Part shown: piece by piece, positions 1 to 9,261 of the stretch
Layout: each line of letters starts with the position of its first letter
How positions within the stretch are numbered: the first letter of the stretch is position 1
Assembly (NCBI GenBank): GCA_031260015.1
Contig: JAIRKR010000045.1
Location: 1-64,000 of the forward strand
Reading direction: 5' to 3'
Length of the DNA: 64,000 bases
Source of the DNA: Puniceicoccales bacterium
GTDB taxonomy: Bacteria; Verrucomicrobiota; Verrucomicrobiia; Opitutales; UBA9783
Translations under genes and position numbers: made by a program
The notes under the pieces: generated by a model
Told to the model about the DNA's origin: nothing
Database searches by the model: none
What the model saw: only the letters and a program-made list of their open reading frames with translations

Positions 1-2
1 TA

Positions 3-761
3 GAATCCAAAGATTTTTTTGACGATATTTGGGTAAAAACTAATATTGCCGAAGTTTTAGAAAAAGATTTTTCCCAAAAAAGCTGTCGTGGAGCTTGCGT
101 CAATGTTTGCGGTGTTACCGATGGGTATCAACCGATTGAACAAAAATTTCAATTGATGCCATCCATCATTCAATGCTTTATCAAACATCGAAATCCGTTG
201 ACCATTACAACTAAATCTTGTTTAGTGGTACGCGATCTTCCATTGCTAACACAATTGAATAAAGTTGCCTACGTCGTATTATACATGTCTATTTCCACGA
301 CCGATGAAAACTTGCGAGAAAAATTAGAACCCTATGCCTCCAAGATACAAGACCGTTTTGAGGCATTAAAACTATTTGCGGCAGCAGGGATTGATACGGG
401 CGTCCTTCTCATGCCCCTCATCCCATGCATCAATGATTCTTTTGAAAATCTGGAAAATATATTTAGGGAAGCAAAATCGTGCGGTGTTAAAGAAATCGTT
501 GCCGATATTTTGCATTTAAGAGGTCACACACGACAAAATTTTTTGAGTCACGTGCAAAAATTATTTCCTCAACATACGAATCGTATACGTTCGTTGTACA
601 AAGGAAGTTATGCGGATGAAATTTATTCCAAAGCATTGTACCAGAAAATAGCTAGCCTTCGAAGTAAATATAAATTTAACACACCGCTCCCCGATACGGT
701 CCACATGACTCAACGTTCAAAACAATTGGAATTGTTTCCACAGCACATAAATCCTTCGTGA
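3..761 (+). CDS. Radical SAM family protein, C-terminal part (5' end outside window)
   Basis: The reading frame is open from base 3 with no start, so this is the 3' part of a gene cut by the window edge. The segment around residues 40-50 (GVTDGYQPIEQ) followed by TITTKS, VVRDLPLL, a LSVTT-like stretch read here as MSISTTDENL, LEP, and GVLLMPLIPCINDS is the TIM-barrel pattern of the SPL/Rv2578c-like radical SAM proteins. The CxxxCxxC iron-sulfur motif would lie upstream of base 1 and is not visible. Family members use SAM-derived radical chemistry; the substrate of this subgroup is unknown. A cysteine pair near the start (SCRGACVNVC) could bind metal but does not have the canonical spacing. 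It converges with the methyltransferase gene that ends at 844. Confidence 0.75.
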   Translation, partial: ESKDFFDDIWVKTNIAEVLEKDFSQKSCRGACVNVCGVTDGYQPIEQKFQLMPSIIQCFIKHRNPLTITTKSCLVVRDLPLLTQLNKVAYVVLYMSISTTDENLREKLEPYASKIQDRFEALKLFAAAGIDTGVLLMPLIPCINDSFENLENIFREAKSCGVKEIVADILHLRGHTRQNFLSHVQKLFPQHTNRIRSLYKGSYADEIYSKALYQKIASLRSKYKFNTPLPDTVHMTQRSKQLELFPQHINPS

Positions 762-843
762 GAAAAGTTTTTTCCTATAATTTTATGGGATATATTTTCG
801 TAATTTTGACAAGGGATTAACGTAATGGGCTTCTTGATGAACG

Positions 844-1662
844 TTAGCTTTTACGGCGGCGCTGCCTACGTGCTTCGTACAAGCATAAGCTCCCCACAAC
901 ACCTGCATTCAGAGAATCGGCCGATTTTCCAAACATGGGGACGGCGACTTTTATTGCCTTTTCCAACCATAATGGAGTTAATCCATGCGCCTCATTGCCA
1001 ACGCAAACGACGCACGCACGCGTCATGTCCACATCCCAATAAGGTAAATCCGCATGGGGAGTCATCGCCAACATATTTATGTTTTTGCCATCGAGAAAAT
1101 TATAAATACGTTCCGCAGTATCCCAAGCAATATTTAAACCGAATACGGCTCCCTGGGAAGTCCTAATCACATTAGGGTTAAAAATATCCACGCAGGGATC
1201 TGCAATCAATAATCCATCGACGGCCGTTGCCTCCGCAGAACGCATCATTGCTCCCAAATTTCCTGGTTTTTCCAAATGCTCCACCAGTAGATATAATCCG
1301 TCATCACAAATTTGAAAACTACCTAAAGATGATTCCCAAACATCCGCAACGCCAATAATACCATCTGAATTTTCTCGTACGCTTAATTTTTTGAACAAGC
1401 TATCCGCCAACACGAAGCAATTTTCTCGCCTCAGATAAGGCCTAAAATGCTTTTGAATTTTTTCATCTGATGCCCATGTACTTTGTTGAAAAATGAATGC
1501 ACGTACGCAAGTGTTCGCTTGCAAGGCGCGATTTAATTCACGTAGTCCCTCAATTAAAAATAATCTTTCTCGTTTTCGACCACGCGCATGCAATAGTTTA
1601 AGCCATTGCCTGTAGTTGGGATTTAATTTGCTTGCAATGTGTACGCCATGTATTGGTTCCAT
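844..1662 (-). CDS. TrmH/SpoU-family RNA 2'-O-methyltransferase
   Basis: The 272-residue protein has the SPOUT knot-fold motifs in order: motif 1 as EKPGNLGAMMRSAEA (about residues 130-145), a FNPNVIRTSQGAVF stretch, motif 2 as CVGNEAHGLTP, and motif 3 as ADSLNAGVVGSLCLYEARR near the end. The N-terminal 100 residues resemble the SpoU substrate-binding domain. The family methylates the ribose 2'-OH of tRNA or 23S rRNA guanosines with S-adenosylmethionine; which RNA is modified cannot be told from sequence. The start codon lies inside the 3' end of the upstream protease gene (about 40 bases overlap), so the two are probably co-transcribed. Confidence 0.85.
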   Translation of the reverse strand: MEPIHGVHIASKLNPNYRQWLKLLHARGRKRERLFLIEGLRELNRALQANTCVRAFIFQQSTWASDEKIQKHFRPYLRRENCFVLADSLFKKLSVRENSDGIIGVADVWESSLGSFQICDDGLYLLVEHLEKPGNLGAMMRSAEATAVDGLLIADPCVDIFNPNVIRTSQGAVFGLNIAWDTAERIYNFLDGKNINMLAMTPHADLPYWDVDMTRACVVCVGNEAHGLTPLWLEKAIKVAVPMFGKSADSLNAGVVGSLCLYEARRQRRRKS

Positions 1663-3953
1663 AAGGCTTCTCTACTGCAATAAGATGGAATTTTCGATAA
1701 ATACTTTGAGGGATGCAAGAAGTACAACCAATCCACCATCATTTGAGCGGCTTCGTCCTCATAGATATCAAATCGACTTAAACCTCTATGGGGCATTTGG
1801 ACATCCGACAAATAGAAATTTTTATAATCTTTCTTCCATTTTAACAATTGATCTGCCTGCATATCTAATTCTTTGCGCTTCATGCGATCCGTGGAAAGCT
1901 GATGAATTCGGTCGGTCAAATTTAAAGTGAAACGATTCTGCTCATATTTACATTTAAAATAGTCAATTTGACGTTGATACCAATCGAATGCAGGTTGTCG
2001 CAATTGTCTTTCCAGCTGTTGTTGATGCAAATACTGAATCAACCCCGGACGTATCCATTCGCAAACCGGATCATCAATTTTTGCGAATATAGGCGGTATG
2101 GAATCCCATTCCAAAGCATTGGGCAAATCTGATTCTCCGACCGGTAATACGTCGTAAAGCGAGGGTAAAAATAAGTCTGCGCCCACACCTCTTTTTTGGG
2201 TAGATCTACCATCCGGCAAATACCATTTTTGCAGCGTAATTTTTGCAGCACCCAGAATGGATTTTGCGCAAGGAAACAAAGATAATCGGTCCATCTCCAC
2301 AACCGCCTGGACAGTCCCTTTTCCGTGCGTCGTTTTGTCTCCAAACACGAGAGCTCTGCGGTAAGTTTGTAGCGCACCGGCAACAATTTCGGATGCGGAT
2401 GCGCTGAAGCGTGATGTTAAAATAAGCAAAGGTCCTTTCCAAACACACGTATGCGGTTCGGCAAATTGTTGCGTAATTTTTCCCATCGTATCTTTAATTT
2501 GAACAACTGGACAATGATCCAAAAACAATCCTGCCAATTTAACGGCCTCATTCAGTAGGCCACCTCCATTACGTCTCAAGTCCAAGATAAGTCCTTCTAC
2601 ATTGTAGGATTCCAGTTGCAATATAAGTGCCTTTACATCTTCTGAAATGCAGTGCGAATCGTTATTATCTGAAGTTTCTGGACCATAAAAAGCGGGCAAA
2701 TCAATTAACCCTACGACGCGACAACATCCTTGATAATCCGGTAAATAAAATAATTTTGCGGAAGCTAAATTGTTTGTTAGTTTAATTTCTTCTCTCACCA
2801 ATTCTACGATTCTACGTTCAGAAGGTTCCGCATCAAACGGCTGAACCAACAAACGTACTTTGGAATTCCGAGGCCCTCGAATGAGTTTAACGGATTGCCT
2901 CAATTTCATGCCTTGAATGTTGACAAAATCCTTACTGTCTTGGGCCACAGCTAAAATTTTATCCCCCGGATGTAAACGTTTATCTTGCTCGGCAGGGCCT
3001 CCCGGCAACAACTCCTTAATGACGCACAGGCCATTTTCTTCACTCAAATAAGCGCCAATACCTACCAGGGCGTTGTGTAAACTAATGGAAAAATCTTCCA
3101 TGGAATCCGCCGAAAAAAAAGTGGTGTGCGGATCGTAAAAATGGGCCACCGTGTTGAGAAAAATTTCCTGAATATCTACGGCGTCGATCTTATCAATGCA
3201 CGACAATAAATTATTGTATTGATCCGCCAATTTAGTTTTCGCATCCGCTAAATTTTTCATGCACTGTTCAGCACTCAAAATTTCATCTGCCGGCTCATTT
3301 TTGGCAGATTTAGGCAAATCTTCTCCCCCATCTTCTGCCCAAGCATTTTCCTTTAATTGTACCGCTAAAGTCTCATTCAACAACTCGTGTTGAAGCCGTT
3401 GGAGCCACAGAAGGTCCAATTCAATGCGTGTTTTTGCCCATGACGCTTCTTTGCGATTGGCATCGTAAAACAAATTTTTATTGAAATTAAAGTCACCCTG
3501 TAATCTTTTATGGATCCATCGAATTCTTTGTTCGGCGATGGTACGGTATCCTTCAAATATATTGAATGCGGGTGTTAAACTTCCTCCACGCAGTAGTAAT
3601 TCCAATGAAAGCGCGTACTGATGCGTGAAATTCTCCTTATCCGCTTGGGTAAAAAACATACGCTGAGGATCCAAAGTCAGTAGAAATTCTTCTACTAATT
3701 TATGGCAATCAACTTCGCTAAGGGGTTTCTTTAAAAAGTGTAATTCTTCCAAAAAACGTACCAAGAAAATGGTTTCCGTTCGCATAATCGCCGTTTGAAC
3801 AAATGTTTTTCGAGACTTTTCATCACCGGCTACAGGATTACGTGTTTTCTTTGCTTGGACAGACGGCTTGCCTCCCAAATAATAAACAAGTGCGGTACAG
3901 AAAATAATATATTTAAAGGCCGTCAAAAAAAACAAACGAAATTTTTTATTCAT
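1623..3953 (-). CDS. prc: Tail-specific (C-terminal processing) periplasmic protease, S41A family
   Basis: The protein has 776 residues. An N-terminal hydrophobic segment (residues 8-27) is a signal anchor. The long helical N domain, a PDZ domain (about 295-375, with SLHNALVGIGAYLSEENG and HPGDKILAV) and the S41 catalytic domain follow. FSASASEIVAGALQ and GKGTVQ carry the Ser/Lys dyad; by alignment with E. coli Tsp S430/K455 these are about Ser519 and Lys545 by my count. DLRRNGGG is also conserved. Tsp/Prc degrades proteins with non-polar C termini and trims cell-wall and lipoprotein substrates in the periplasm. The length is typical of the large Prc form. It sits downstream of a rhomboid protease gene, giving two envelope proteases in a row. 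Confidence 0.92.
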   Translation of the reverse strand: MNKKFRLFFLTAFKYIIFCTALVYYLGGKPSVQAKKTRNPVAGDEKSRKTFVQTAIMRTETIFLVRFLEELHFLKKPLSEVDCHKLVEEFLLTLDPQRMFFTQADKENFTHQYALSLELLLRGGSLTPAFNIFEGYRTIAEQRIRWIHKRLQGDFNFNKNLFYDANRKEASWAKTRIELDLLWLQRLQHELLNETLAVQLKENAWAEDGGEDLPKSAKNEPADEILSAEQCMKNLADAKTKLADQYNNLLSCIDKIDAVDIQEIFLNTVAHFYDPHTTFFSADSMEDFSISLHNALVGIGAYLSEENGLCVIKELLPGGPAEQDKRLHPGDKILAVAQDSKDFVNIQGMKLRQSVKLIRGPRNSKVRLLVQPFDAEPSERRIVELVREEIKLTNNLASAKLFYLPDYQGCCRVVGLIDLPAFYGPETSDNNDSHCISEDVKALILQLESYNVEGLILDLRRNGGGLLNEAVKLAGLFLDHCPVVQIKDTMGKITQQFAEPHTCVWKGPLLILTSRFSASASEIVAGALQTYRRALVFGDKTTHGKGTVQAVVEMDRLSLFPCAKSILGAAKITLQKWYLPDGRSTQKRGVGADLFLPSLYDVLPVGESDLPNALEWDSIPPIFAKIDDPVCEWIRPGLIQYLHQQQLERQLRQPAFDWYQRQIDYFKCKYEQNRFTLNLTDRIHQLSTDRMKRKELDMQADQLLKWKKDYKNFYLSDVQMPHRGLSRFDIYEDEAAQMMVDWLYFLHPSKYLSKIPSYCSREALWNQYMAYTLQAN

Positions 3954-3962
3954 GCTATAAGA

Positions 3963-4790
3963 TTAAAATTTTCTACACTGCTCAAGCCACTTCTTTTCTT
4001 CTATGGACAGTGACCCCACACCCTCTTCGCGTAACTTTCTTAAAATATCAAAGGGAATAACTTGAACGCGATCATTTTCCATCGAATCCTCTTCTATGTG
4101 CACTTGATAATTCGTTTTGAATGGAATTTCTCTCTCCTTTTTTTCGCGGCAAGATTCGAAATGCCTCTGGGCTAGGCAGTAAATAAAACCGCACAGCATA
4201 CCTCCTAAATGTGCAGAATTTGCAATGGAAGAATTATTTTGGAGTTCGTACAATACACCATTGATTACTTCGTACCACCAGGTAAAGTAAATTAGCCATT
4301 TAGCTTTTATCTGTACTGGAAAAACAAAAAAAACGAGCAACGACATAGATTTTTCTGGATACGTATGGCAAAAATAAGTCAACAAGGCCATGATACCTGC
4401 CGAAGCTCCCATTAAACAATGCGTATGATGTGCATGGAGAGACAACCAACATAAGCCGCCCCCCACGATCCCACAAAAATATAAAATTAATAGAGCCTTC
4501 AAAGTGAGTTCATGAATTAACAAAAAACGACTCAGAAAATAAAGCATCAGGCCGTTGAACAAAAAATGAAAAAAATCTGCATGTAAAAAAGAATAAGAGA
4601 ACAGCATCCAAAATTTACCTTCCCTTAGACCTGGAAAAGAAAGGGAAAATTGATTTTCAATCCAATGGCTGTTGAACCAAATATTGAAGATTTGCATGCA
4701 AACAAACACCCCACCGTAAATCCCTATTAATTTTTTTATAAAAGCATCTCGCGGCTGGTAATTAACAGCACGAAAAAACGAATGTTGCAT
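3963..4790 (-). CDS. Rhomboid-family intramembrane serine protease
   Basis: The protein has 275 residues with about six hydrophobic segments. The rhomboid signatures are present: FSYSFLHADFFHFLFN (the HxxxN-containing segment), GASAG with the catalytic Ser (about residue 130) and SAHLGG with the catalytic His. The cytoplasmic C-terminal tail, about 70 residues, is charged and carries a LRKLREEGVGSLSIEEKKWLEQ stretch like the small C-terminal motif seen in many Verrucomicrobia/Planctomycetes rhomboids. Rhomboids cleave transmembrane substrates within the inner membrane; the substrate is unknown. Only ten bases separate it from the tail-specific protease gene downstream. Confidence 0.88.
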   Translation of the reverse strand: MQHSFFRAVNYQPRDAFIKKLIGIYGGVFVCMQIFNIWFNSHWIENQFSLSFPGLREGKFWMLFSYSFLHADFFHFLFNGLMLYFLSRFLLIHELTLKALLILYFCGIVGGGLCWLSLHAHHTHCLMGASAGIMALLTYFCHTYPEKSMSLLVFFVFPVQIKAKWLIYFTWWYEVINGVLYELQNNSSIANSAHLGGMLCGFIYCLAQRHFESCREKKEREIPFKTNYQVHIEEDSMENDRVQVIPFDILRKLREEGVGSLSIEEKKWLEQCRKF

Positions 4791-4954
4791 GATGTAGGTT
4801 TATATTTTTCTTATCCTAACGGCAAGCTTTAACCATTTTTTTTACAACTACCTGAATATTAAGTTTTAAATCCCTATGTAGGTAGTTTTTTATACTTTTG
4901 TGTTGAAGAAATTTTTTTGCATCTTAAATTCACTTCCACCGCTTACGAAAATCT

Positions 4955-5128
4955 ATGCCAAGAGAACATGTTATTATTGAATGTACCGAAGCACGCAAAG
5001 AAGGAAAACCTGTTTCGCGTTATATGACAACGCGTAATAAAAAGCTTCAGATTGAAAAAGTAGAAAAGATGAAATACAACAGGTTTTTAAGACGCCATAC
5101 CCTACATCGAGAAATAAAAGACAAATAG
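4955..5128 (+). CDS. rpmG: 50S ribosomal protein L33, cysteine-free form
   Basis: This 57-residue protein reads [18 protein letters not shown], then RYMTTRNKK and, near the end, [10 protein letters not shown]. The pattern (V.LECTE..., Y.T..NK, KY, HTLH.E.K) is L33. Both zinc-binding CxxC pairs of the C+ form are absent, so this is the zinc-independent type. The gene stands alone and is divergent from the rhomboid gene. A possible promoter (TTGAAG near 4903, AAATTC about 17 bases later) precedes it, but there is no clear Shine-Dalgarno sequence. Confidence 0.9.
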   Translation: MPREHVIIECTEARKEGKPVSRYMTTRNKKLQIEKVEKMKYNRFLRRHTLHREIKDK

Positions 5129-5229
5129 ATCTTTTTTAAGTTTTTGAGGCTCTTCATTATCGGTGGGGCCGCCAAGGAAGGGGTGTGGATTTCGTCAAAA
5201 GGTAAACCGTTTCTTTTCACTTGAAAATT

Positions 5230-5247
5230 CCCTAAAGCTTTTTAGGG
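5230..5247 (+). promoter_or_regulatory. Perfect hairpin in the leader of the ABC transporter operon
   Basis: CCCTAAA-GCTT-TTTAGGG forms a 7-bp stem ending 13 bases before the ABC ATPase start codon. There is no T-run after it, so it does not look like a normal terminator. It could be a translation-control hairpin or an operator. The ribosome-binding sequence AGGA follows directly. Confidence 0.45.
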
Positions 5248-5260
5248 TTAGGACAGTTGT

Positions 5261-6052
5261 ATGACGGAAACAGATGTTAAAATTTGTGCAAGTCACGTCG
5301 GTAAAGCTTTTACGAGAGGCCATCGTTTTATCAAAGTGTTGGATAATATCTCTTTTTCTGTACAAGCGGGCGAATTTGTTGCAATTTTGGGGCCCAGTGG
5401 GTGCGGGAAATCCACGTTACTAAATATGGTAGCCGGTCTTGAATCTTGCGAAGAAGGAAACATTATCGTCAACGAATATCATACCGCTCAACCCGAACGA
5501 CATCGCATGATGATGTTTCAGGAAGCAGCCCTATTCCCTTGGTACAATGTACTTGGCAATGTTGTTTACGGCTTACGCTTCAAAAAAGGGTTAACAAATG
5601 CTGAACGCAAGACAATTGCATTGCACTATCTTCGTCTGGTTGGGCTTGATCACTTTGAACGAGCGTACGTTCACGAACTTTCCGGAGGTATGAAGCAACG
5701 CGTCGCATTGGCAAGAGCCTTGGCTCCAAATCCACAAATACTCCTCATGGATGAACCCTTCAGCGCGCTTGATGCACTCACCTGTGAACAGCTCTATAAA
5801 GACGTTCAAAAAATTTGGAATATGCAACATAAAACCGTACTGCTCGTAACACATAACGTACGCGAAGCCGTCGTGCTAACGCAACGCGTTATTGTACTTT
5901 CTCAGCGTCCGGGAAAAATTTTAAAAGATTTTCCCATTCGGTTACCCTATCCAAGATCTGTACACGATGTGTCGGTGTCCGCACTGGCCAACGAACTCAT
6001 CAAAGTACTGCACGAAAAAGATGACGCCGATGATTACGTTTCTTGCATATGA
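5261..6052 (+). CDS. ABC transporter ATP-binding protein, nitrate/sulfonate/taurine (NitT/TauT) type
   Basis: This 263-residue nucleotide-binding protein has Walker A GPSGCGKST, Q-loop FQEAALFPW, signature LSGGMKQR, Walker B ILLMDEPFSALD and H-loop VTHN. The FPW after the Q-loop and the ILLMDEPFSALDALT stretch are typical of the SsuB/TauB/NtrD subgroup, which energises import of small organic acids, sulfonates, nitrate or thiamine precursors. Its stop overlaps the permease start as ATGA, so the two are translationally coupled. No periplasmic binding protein gene is adjacent, so the substrate cannot be inferred. Confidence 0.88.
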   Translation: MTETDVKICASHVGKAFTRGHRFIKVLDNISFSVQAGEFVAILGPSGCGKSTLLNMVAGLESCEEGNIIVNEYHTAQPERHRMMMFQEAALFPWYNVLGNVVYGLRFKKGLTNAERKTIALHYLRLVGLDHFERAYVHELSGGMKQRVALARALAPNPQILLMDEPFSALDALTCEQLYKDVQKIWNMQHKTVLLVTHNVREAVVLTQRVIVLSQRPGKILKDFPIRLPYPRSVHDVSVSALANELIKVLHEKDDADDYVSCI

Positions 6053-6858
6053 AATATCGATTGCCATTTCTAGACTTAAGCATCGTAAAATTTTTACTTA
6101 AAAAAGTAGCTTACCTATTTGTCATCTTGTGCATATGGCAATGTGCATATGTTTTAGGGGGATGTTCTGATTTAATTTTTCCGACCCCCTTCCAGGTTGC
6201 CCGTTTTTTGTGGAACGCTTGTGCCGATGGAACACTTGTGGGCGCCACTTGGATGACGATTAAGCGTCTTATTTTAGGATACGGTATAAGCATGCTGATA
6301 GGGATTCCCCTAGGTATGCTATGCAGTCGATTCTACATTTTGAACGCCTGCATCGGAAAACTGGTTCTAGGGCTTCAAACATTACCCAGCATTTGCTGGG
6401 TACCGTTAACCTTACTTTGGTTTGGACAAACGGACTGTGCCATTTTATTTGTTGTCACCATGGGTTCTCTGTGGTCCTTGATCGCATCTACGGAATCGAG
6501 TGTGCGTCAAATTCCGAATTTATATATCAAGGCAGCGCGTACTATGGGATCCCGAGGGATTGACTTGTGGTTAACGGTTATTTTCCCGGCCGCCTTACCT
6601 TTCATCATTACAGGTATGAAGCAAAGTTGGGCATTCGCCTGGCGGTCTCTCATGTCGGCAGAAATTTACGTGAGCACTATCCGTGGACTTGGTGTTGGAC
6701 AACTCCTCCACTACGGAAGAGAAATGCAAGCCATGGATCATGTGGTAGGTATTATTCTTGTTATTATTGCCATCGGCTTTATCGCTGAGAAAGTTATTTT
6801 CGCCAATCTAGAAAGAACTTTACACAAACGATGGGGTTTTGTTAAATCACCCCATTAA
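6049..6858 (+). CDS. ABC transporter permease, NitT/TauT (SsuC/TauC) type
   Basis: An integral membrane protein of 269 residues with six predicted hydrophobic segments. The BPD_transp_1 EAA loop is visible as KAARTMGSRGIDLWLTVIFP followed by ALPFIITGMKQSWAFAW, as in SsuC/TauC. I chose the ATG that overlaps the ATPase stop; an in-frame TTG six bases earlier is possible. It pairs with the preceding ATPase to form an importer of unknown substrate. A hairpin terminator follows the stop codon. Confidence 0.87.
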   Translation: MKYRLPFLDLSIVKFLLKKVAYLFVILCIWQCAYVLGGCSDLIFPTPFQVARFLWNACADGTLVGATWMTIKRLILGYGISMLIGIPLGMLCSRFYILNACIGKLVLGLQTLPSICWVPLTLLWFGQTDCAILFVVTMGSLWSLIASTESSVRQIPNLYIKAARTMGSRGIDLWLTVIFPAALPFIITGMKQSWAFAWRSLMSAEIYVSTIRGLGVGQLLHYGREMQAMDHVVGIILVIIAIGFIAEKVIFANLERTLHKRWGFVKSPH

Positions 6859-6899
6859 ACCTCATCCGTTGAATGATAAGCACGCATGAGGTTAATTTT
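6858..6899. terminator. Bidirectional intrinsic terminator between convergent genes
   Basis: AACCTCAT at 6858-6865 pairs with ATGAGGTT at 6886-6893 (8 bp, about 20-base loop), followed by AATTTTA. It lies between the permease stop and the end of the minus-strand gene at 6910, so it could serve both. Confidence 0.55.
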
Positions 6900-6909
6900 A
6901 AAAAATGAT

Positions 6910-7470
6910 TTAATCCTTACGGGCATTTTCTATTACAAAAAAACCATCCAACATTTGGTCATATTGATCACCTAAAATGTCCTTTACACTTGTTTTAAGT
7001 GGGATATTGGCATTCTCCATTTCCGTCAAATCCTCATCGGTTAAAAAGCTTATGAGATACAAAGTTAGGGCTAACATGGCGGGGATTTCATGCAAGTTAT
7101 TCCATTTGAAAACTTCCCCTATCTCGTTCGGCAAACTGGTTATTTCGTCCTGAACAGATATTTTCAAGGGCATTGAAGTTTTAAAAAAGTTGGCTTGAAC
7201 TTCATTAATGATACGAGAAAGTTCAAACCAGTACGCCGAATTCACTTCCTTAACAAGGGTATTTCTTATTTTTCTAAACATTTTTCTATCGGCACTGCCG
7301 TCCCAAATAGATTTTAGGGGGTTGTAATAACCCTTCTGCGGTACGTCATATACAACGTTGTGATAATGATTATCGAACACATAACTATCCGAAAATTCAG
7401 GGAAGGCTCTTAAAAAGCTTGTGCCGCTTACAAACAAACCCAAAATTAATGATTTATAAAAGTTTTTCAT
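6910..7470 (-). CDS. Secreted protein of unknown family
   Basis: I do not recognise this 186-residue protein. It begins MKNFYKSLILGLFVSGTSFLRAFP, a Sec signal peptide with probable cleavage after the RAF segment, so it is probably exported. The mature part is mostly charged helices, with one hydrophobic stretch (IPAMLALTLYLISFL) near residue 135 and no cysteines. It stands alone between convergent and divergent neighbours. It is one of several short signal-peptide proteins in this window and could be periplasmic or secreted to a host. Confidence 0.6.
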   Translation of the reverse strand: MKNFYKSLILGLFVSGTSFLRAFPEFSDSYVFDNHYHNVVYDVPQKGYYNPLKSIWDGSADRKMFRKIRNTLVKEVNSAYWFELSRIINEVQANFFKTSMPLKISVQDEITSLPNEIGEVFKWNNLHEIPAMLALTLYLISFLTDEDLTEMENANIPLKTSVKDILGDQYDQMLDGFFVIENARKD

Positions 7471-7621
7471 CGTACTAATGTATAACGTCTCTTTTTACGG
7501 TACCTTTAGGGAAATTTTAACGGCCGTCTAAAAATAAATTTCGAAAATTGTTTATTTCTTTAAAATTGACTTGACTCAGTGAAAATTATGCACAGTTTTA
7601 CTTTTTTCAAAAAATTGTTGC

Positions 7622-9244
7622 ATGTTTATAATCAGACAGGCCAAACGTGAAGGGCTTTTAGGCTTAAAAGCCATTAGAGAAAACCTAATTCCAGGGTGCA
7701 TTGTGGGTATCGTGGCTCTACCCCTGGCGATGGCTTTTGCGATCGCTTCCGGAGTACATCCCGAAAATGGACTGTACACGGCTATCGTGGCAGGTCTATG
7801 CGTATCCATTTTTGGAGGAAGTTGCGTACAGATTGCCGGACCTACGGGAGCATTTATCGTGATTTTGGCCTCCATCACGCAACGTCACGGGATAGAAGGC
7901 TTGCAAATTGCAACACTGATGGCCGGAATTATCCTCATTTTGATGGGATTAATTCGCTTTGGATCCATCATAAAATATATCCCAGAACCCGTAATTGTTG
8001 GATTTACTTCGGGCATAGGTGTTGTTATTTGGGTGGGGCAATGGAAAGACTTCTTTGGCCTTGATGTACATTTTCACGATTTGCACTTTCACAACAAACT
8101 GATTGTAATCCTACAAGCTTTCCCAACGCTGGATGTGGCAACCACAAGTATGGCCCTGTTAAGCTTAGGTATATTGATTATCTCAAAAAAGCACCTACAG
8201 CGCCTCCCGGGTGCATTGGTTGCTCTCATAGCAGTCACCCTGATTCAATGGATTTTTAACTTTAACTCCGTTGCAACCATTGGGTCTGCCTTTGGAGGTA
8301 TCCCACAAAAGCTTCCTTCATTTCACTTCCCTGCGTTCACTTTCCCACAACTGTTAGAACTTATGGGACCTGCATTCGCCATTGCTTTATTGGGAGCCAT
8401 TGAATCTTTGCTATCGGCTGTTGTGGCAGACGGTATGACGGGAAGTCGTCACGCCTCTAACCAAGAACTCATTGGACAAGGCATTGCAAATATTTTAACC
8501 CCCTTATGGGGTGGTTTTGCAGCTACGGGAGCCATTGCCCGCACCGCAACCAATATTCGAAGCGGTGGATACTCTCCCCTAGCGGGGATCATACATTCCA
8601 TAACACTGATCTTATTCATCATCTTCTTAGCTCCTTTAGCTAGTAAAATTCCACTGGCCGCTCTGTCGGCTATCTTGTTTGTAGTTGCCTATAACATGAG
8701 CGATATCCAACGCTTCTCACATCTTCTTTTGAGAGCCCCAAAGTCGGATAGTACAGTACTGCTGATTACTTTTTTTCTAACCATATTGGGCGATTTAGTC
8801 ATTGCCGTCAATGTTGGAGCCCTGTTAGCTACTTTATTTTTCATGCGTCGTATGGCCAAAAGCGTTCAAATTGAACTCAACAACGAACAAGTATTAAGGC
8901 ACGAAAACATTTCTGGGAAAATACTCGATGGCATCATCGTATATTCCATTGAAGGGCCTTTTTTCTTTGGCGTTATCGAAACGTTTCAAAATGCGCTGAC
9001 AAAAGTAAACGACAAAGTTCACACGATTGTTTTGCGCCTAAAGCATGTTTCGTTTATTGATGCCACTGGACTGGATTCATTGCACACGGTTACCTGTTCT
9101 CTGCAAAAAAAGTCGGTGAAAATAATCTTTTGTGAAGCCAACGCGTGCGTGTACGCGCGTATGCGCAAAGCCCGATTGCAAGATTCTTCGCTGATGGATA
9201 ACTTTGATCGTACTTTGTTGGAAGCTTTACAGGTTATACACTAG
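7622..9244 (+). CDS. SulP-family anion transporter with STAS domain
   Basis: This 540-residue protein has 10-12 hydrophobic segments. The SulP core carries GIVALPLAMAFAIASGVHPENGLYTAIVAG and FGGSCVQIAGPTGAFIVI, then GQGIANILTPLWGGFAATGAIARTATNIRSGG, the classic SulP signature. A C-terminal STAS domain (about residues 430-540) includes GPFFFGVIETF and VLRLKHVSFIDATGLDSL. Family members transport sulfate, bicarbonate or dicarboxylates; the ion is not decidable here. Two tandem TTGACT hexamers (7566-7576) lie upstream without a convincing -10. The gene converges on the sigma factor with only 17 bases between. Confidence 0.9.
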   Translation: MFIIRQAKREGLLGLKAIRENLIPGCIVGIVALPLAMAFAIASGVHPENGLYTAIVAGLCVSIFGGSCVQIAGPTGAFIVILASITQRHGIEGLQIATLMAGIILILMGLIRFGSIIKYIPEPVIVGFTSGIGVVIWVGQWKDFFGLDVHFHDLHFHNKLIVILQAFPTLDVATTSMALLSLGILIISKKHLQRLPGALVALIAVTLIQWIFNFNSVATIGSAFGGIPQKLPSFHFPAFTFPQLLELMGPAFAIALLGAIESLLSAVVADGMTGSRHASNQELIGQGIANILTPLWGGFAATGAIARTATNIRSGGYSPLAGIIHSITLILFIIFLAPLASKIPLAALSAILFVVAYNMSDIQRFSHLLLRAPKSDSTVLLITFFLTILGDLVIAVNVGALLATLFFMRRMAKSVQIELNNEQVLRHENISGKILDGIIVYSIEGPFFFGVIETFQNALTKVNDKVHTIVLRLKHVSFIDATGLDSLHTVTCSLQKKSVKIIFCEANACVYARMRKARLQDSSLMDNFDRTLLEALQVIH

Positions 9245-9261
9245 ACGAGGCGATAAGCGGG

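Noticed and set aside
825..1166. Plus-strand open frame over the TrmH-type gene
   Set aside because: It is antisense to conserved methyltransferase motifs and shows no family resemblance.
7561..7621. SulP promoter from tandem TTGACT hexamers
   Set aside because: No acceptable -10 hexamer at 16-18 bases from either copy.
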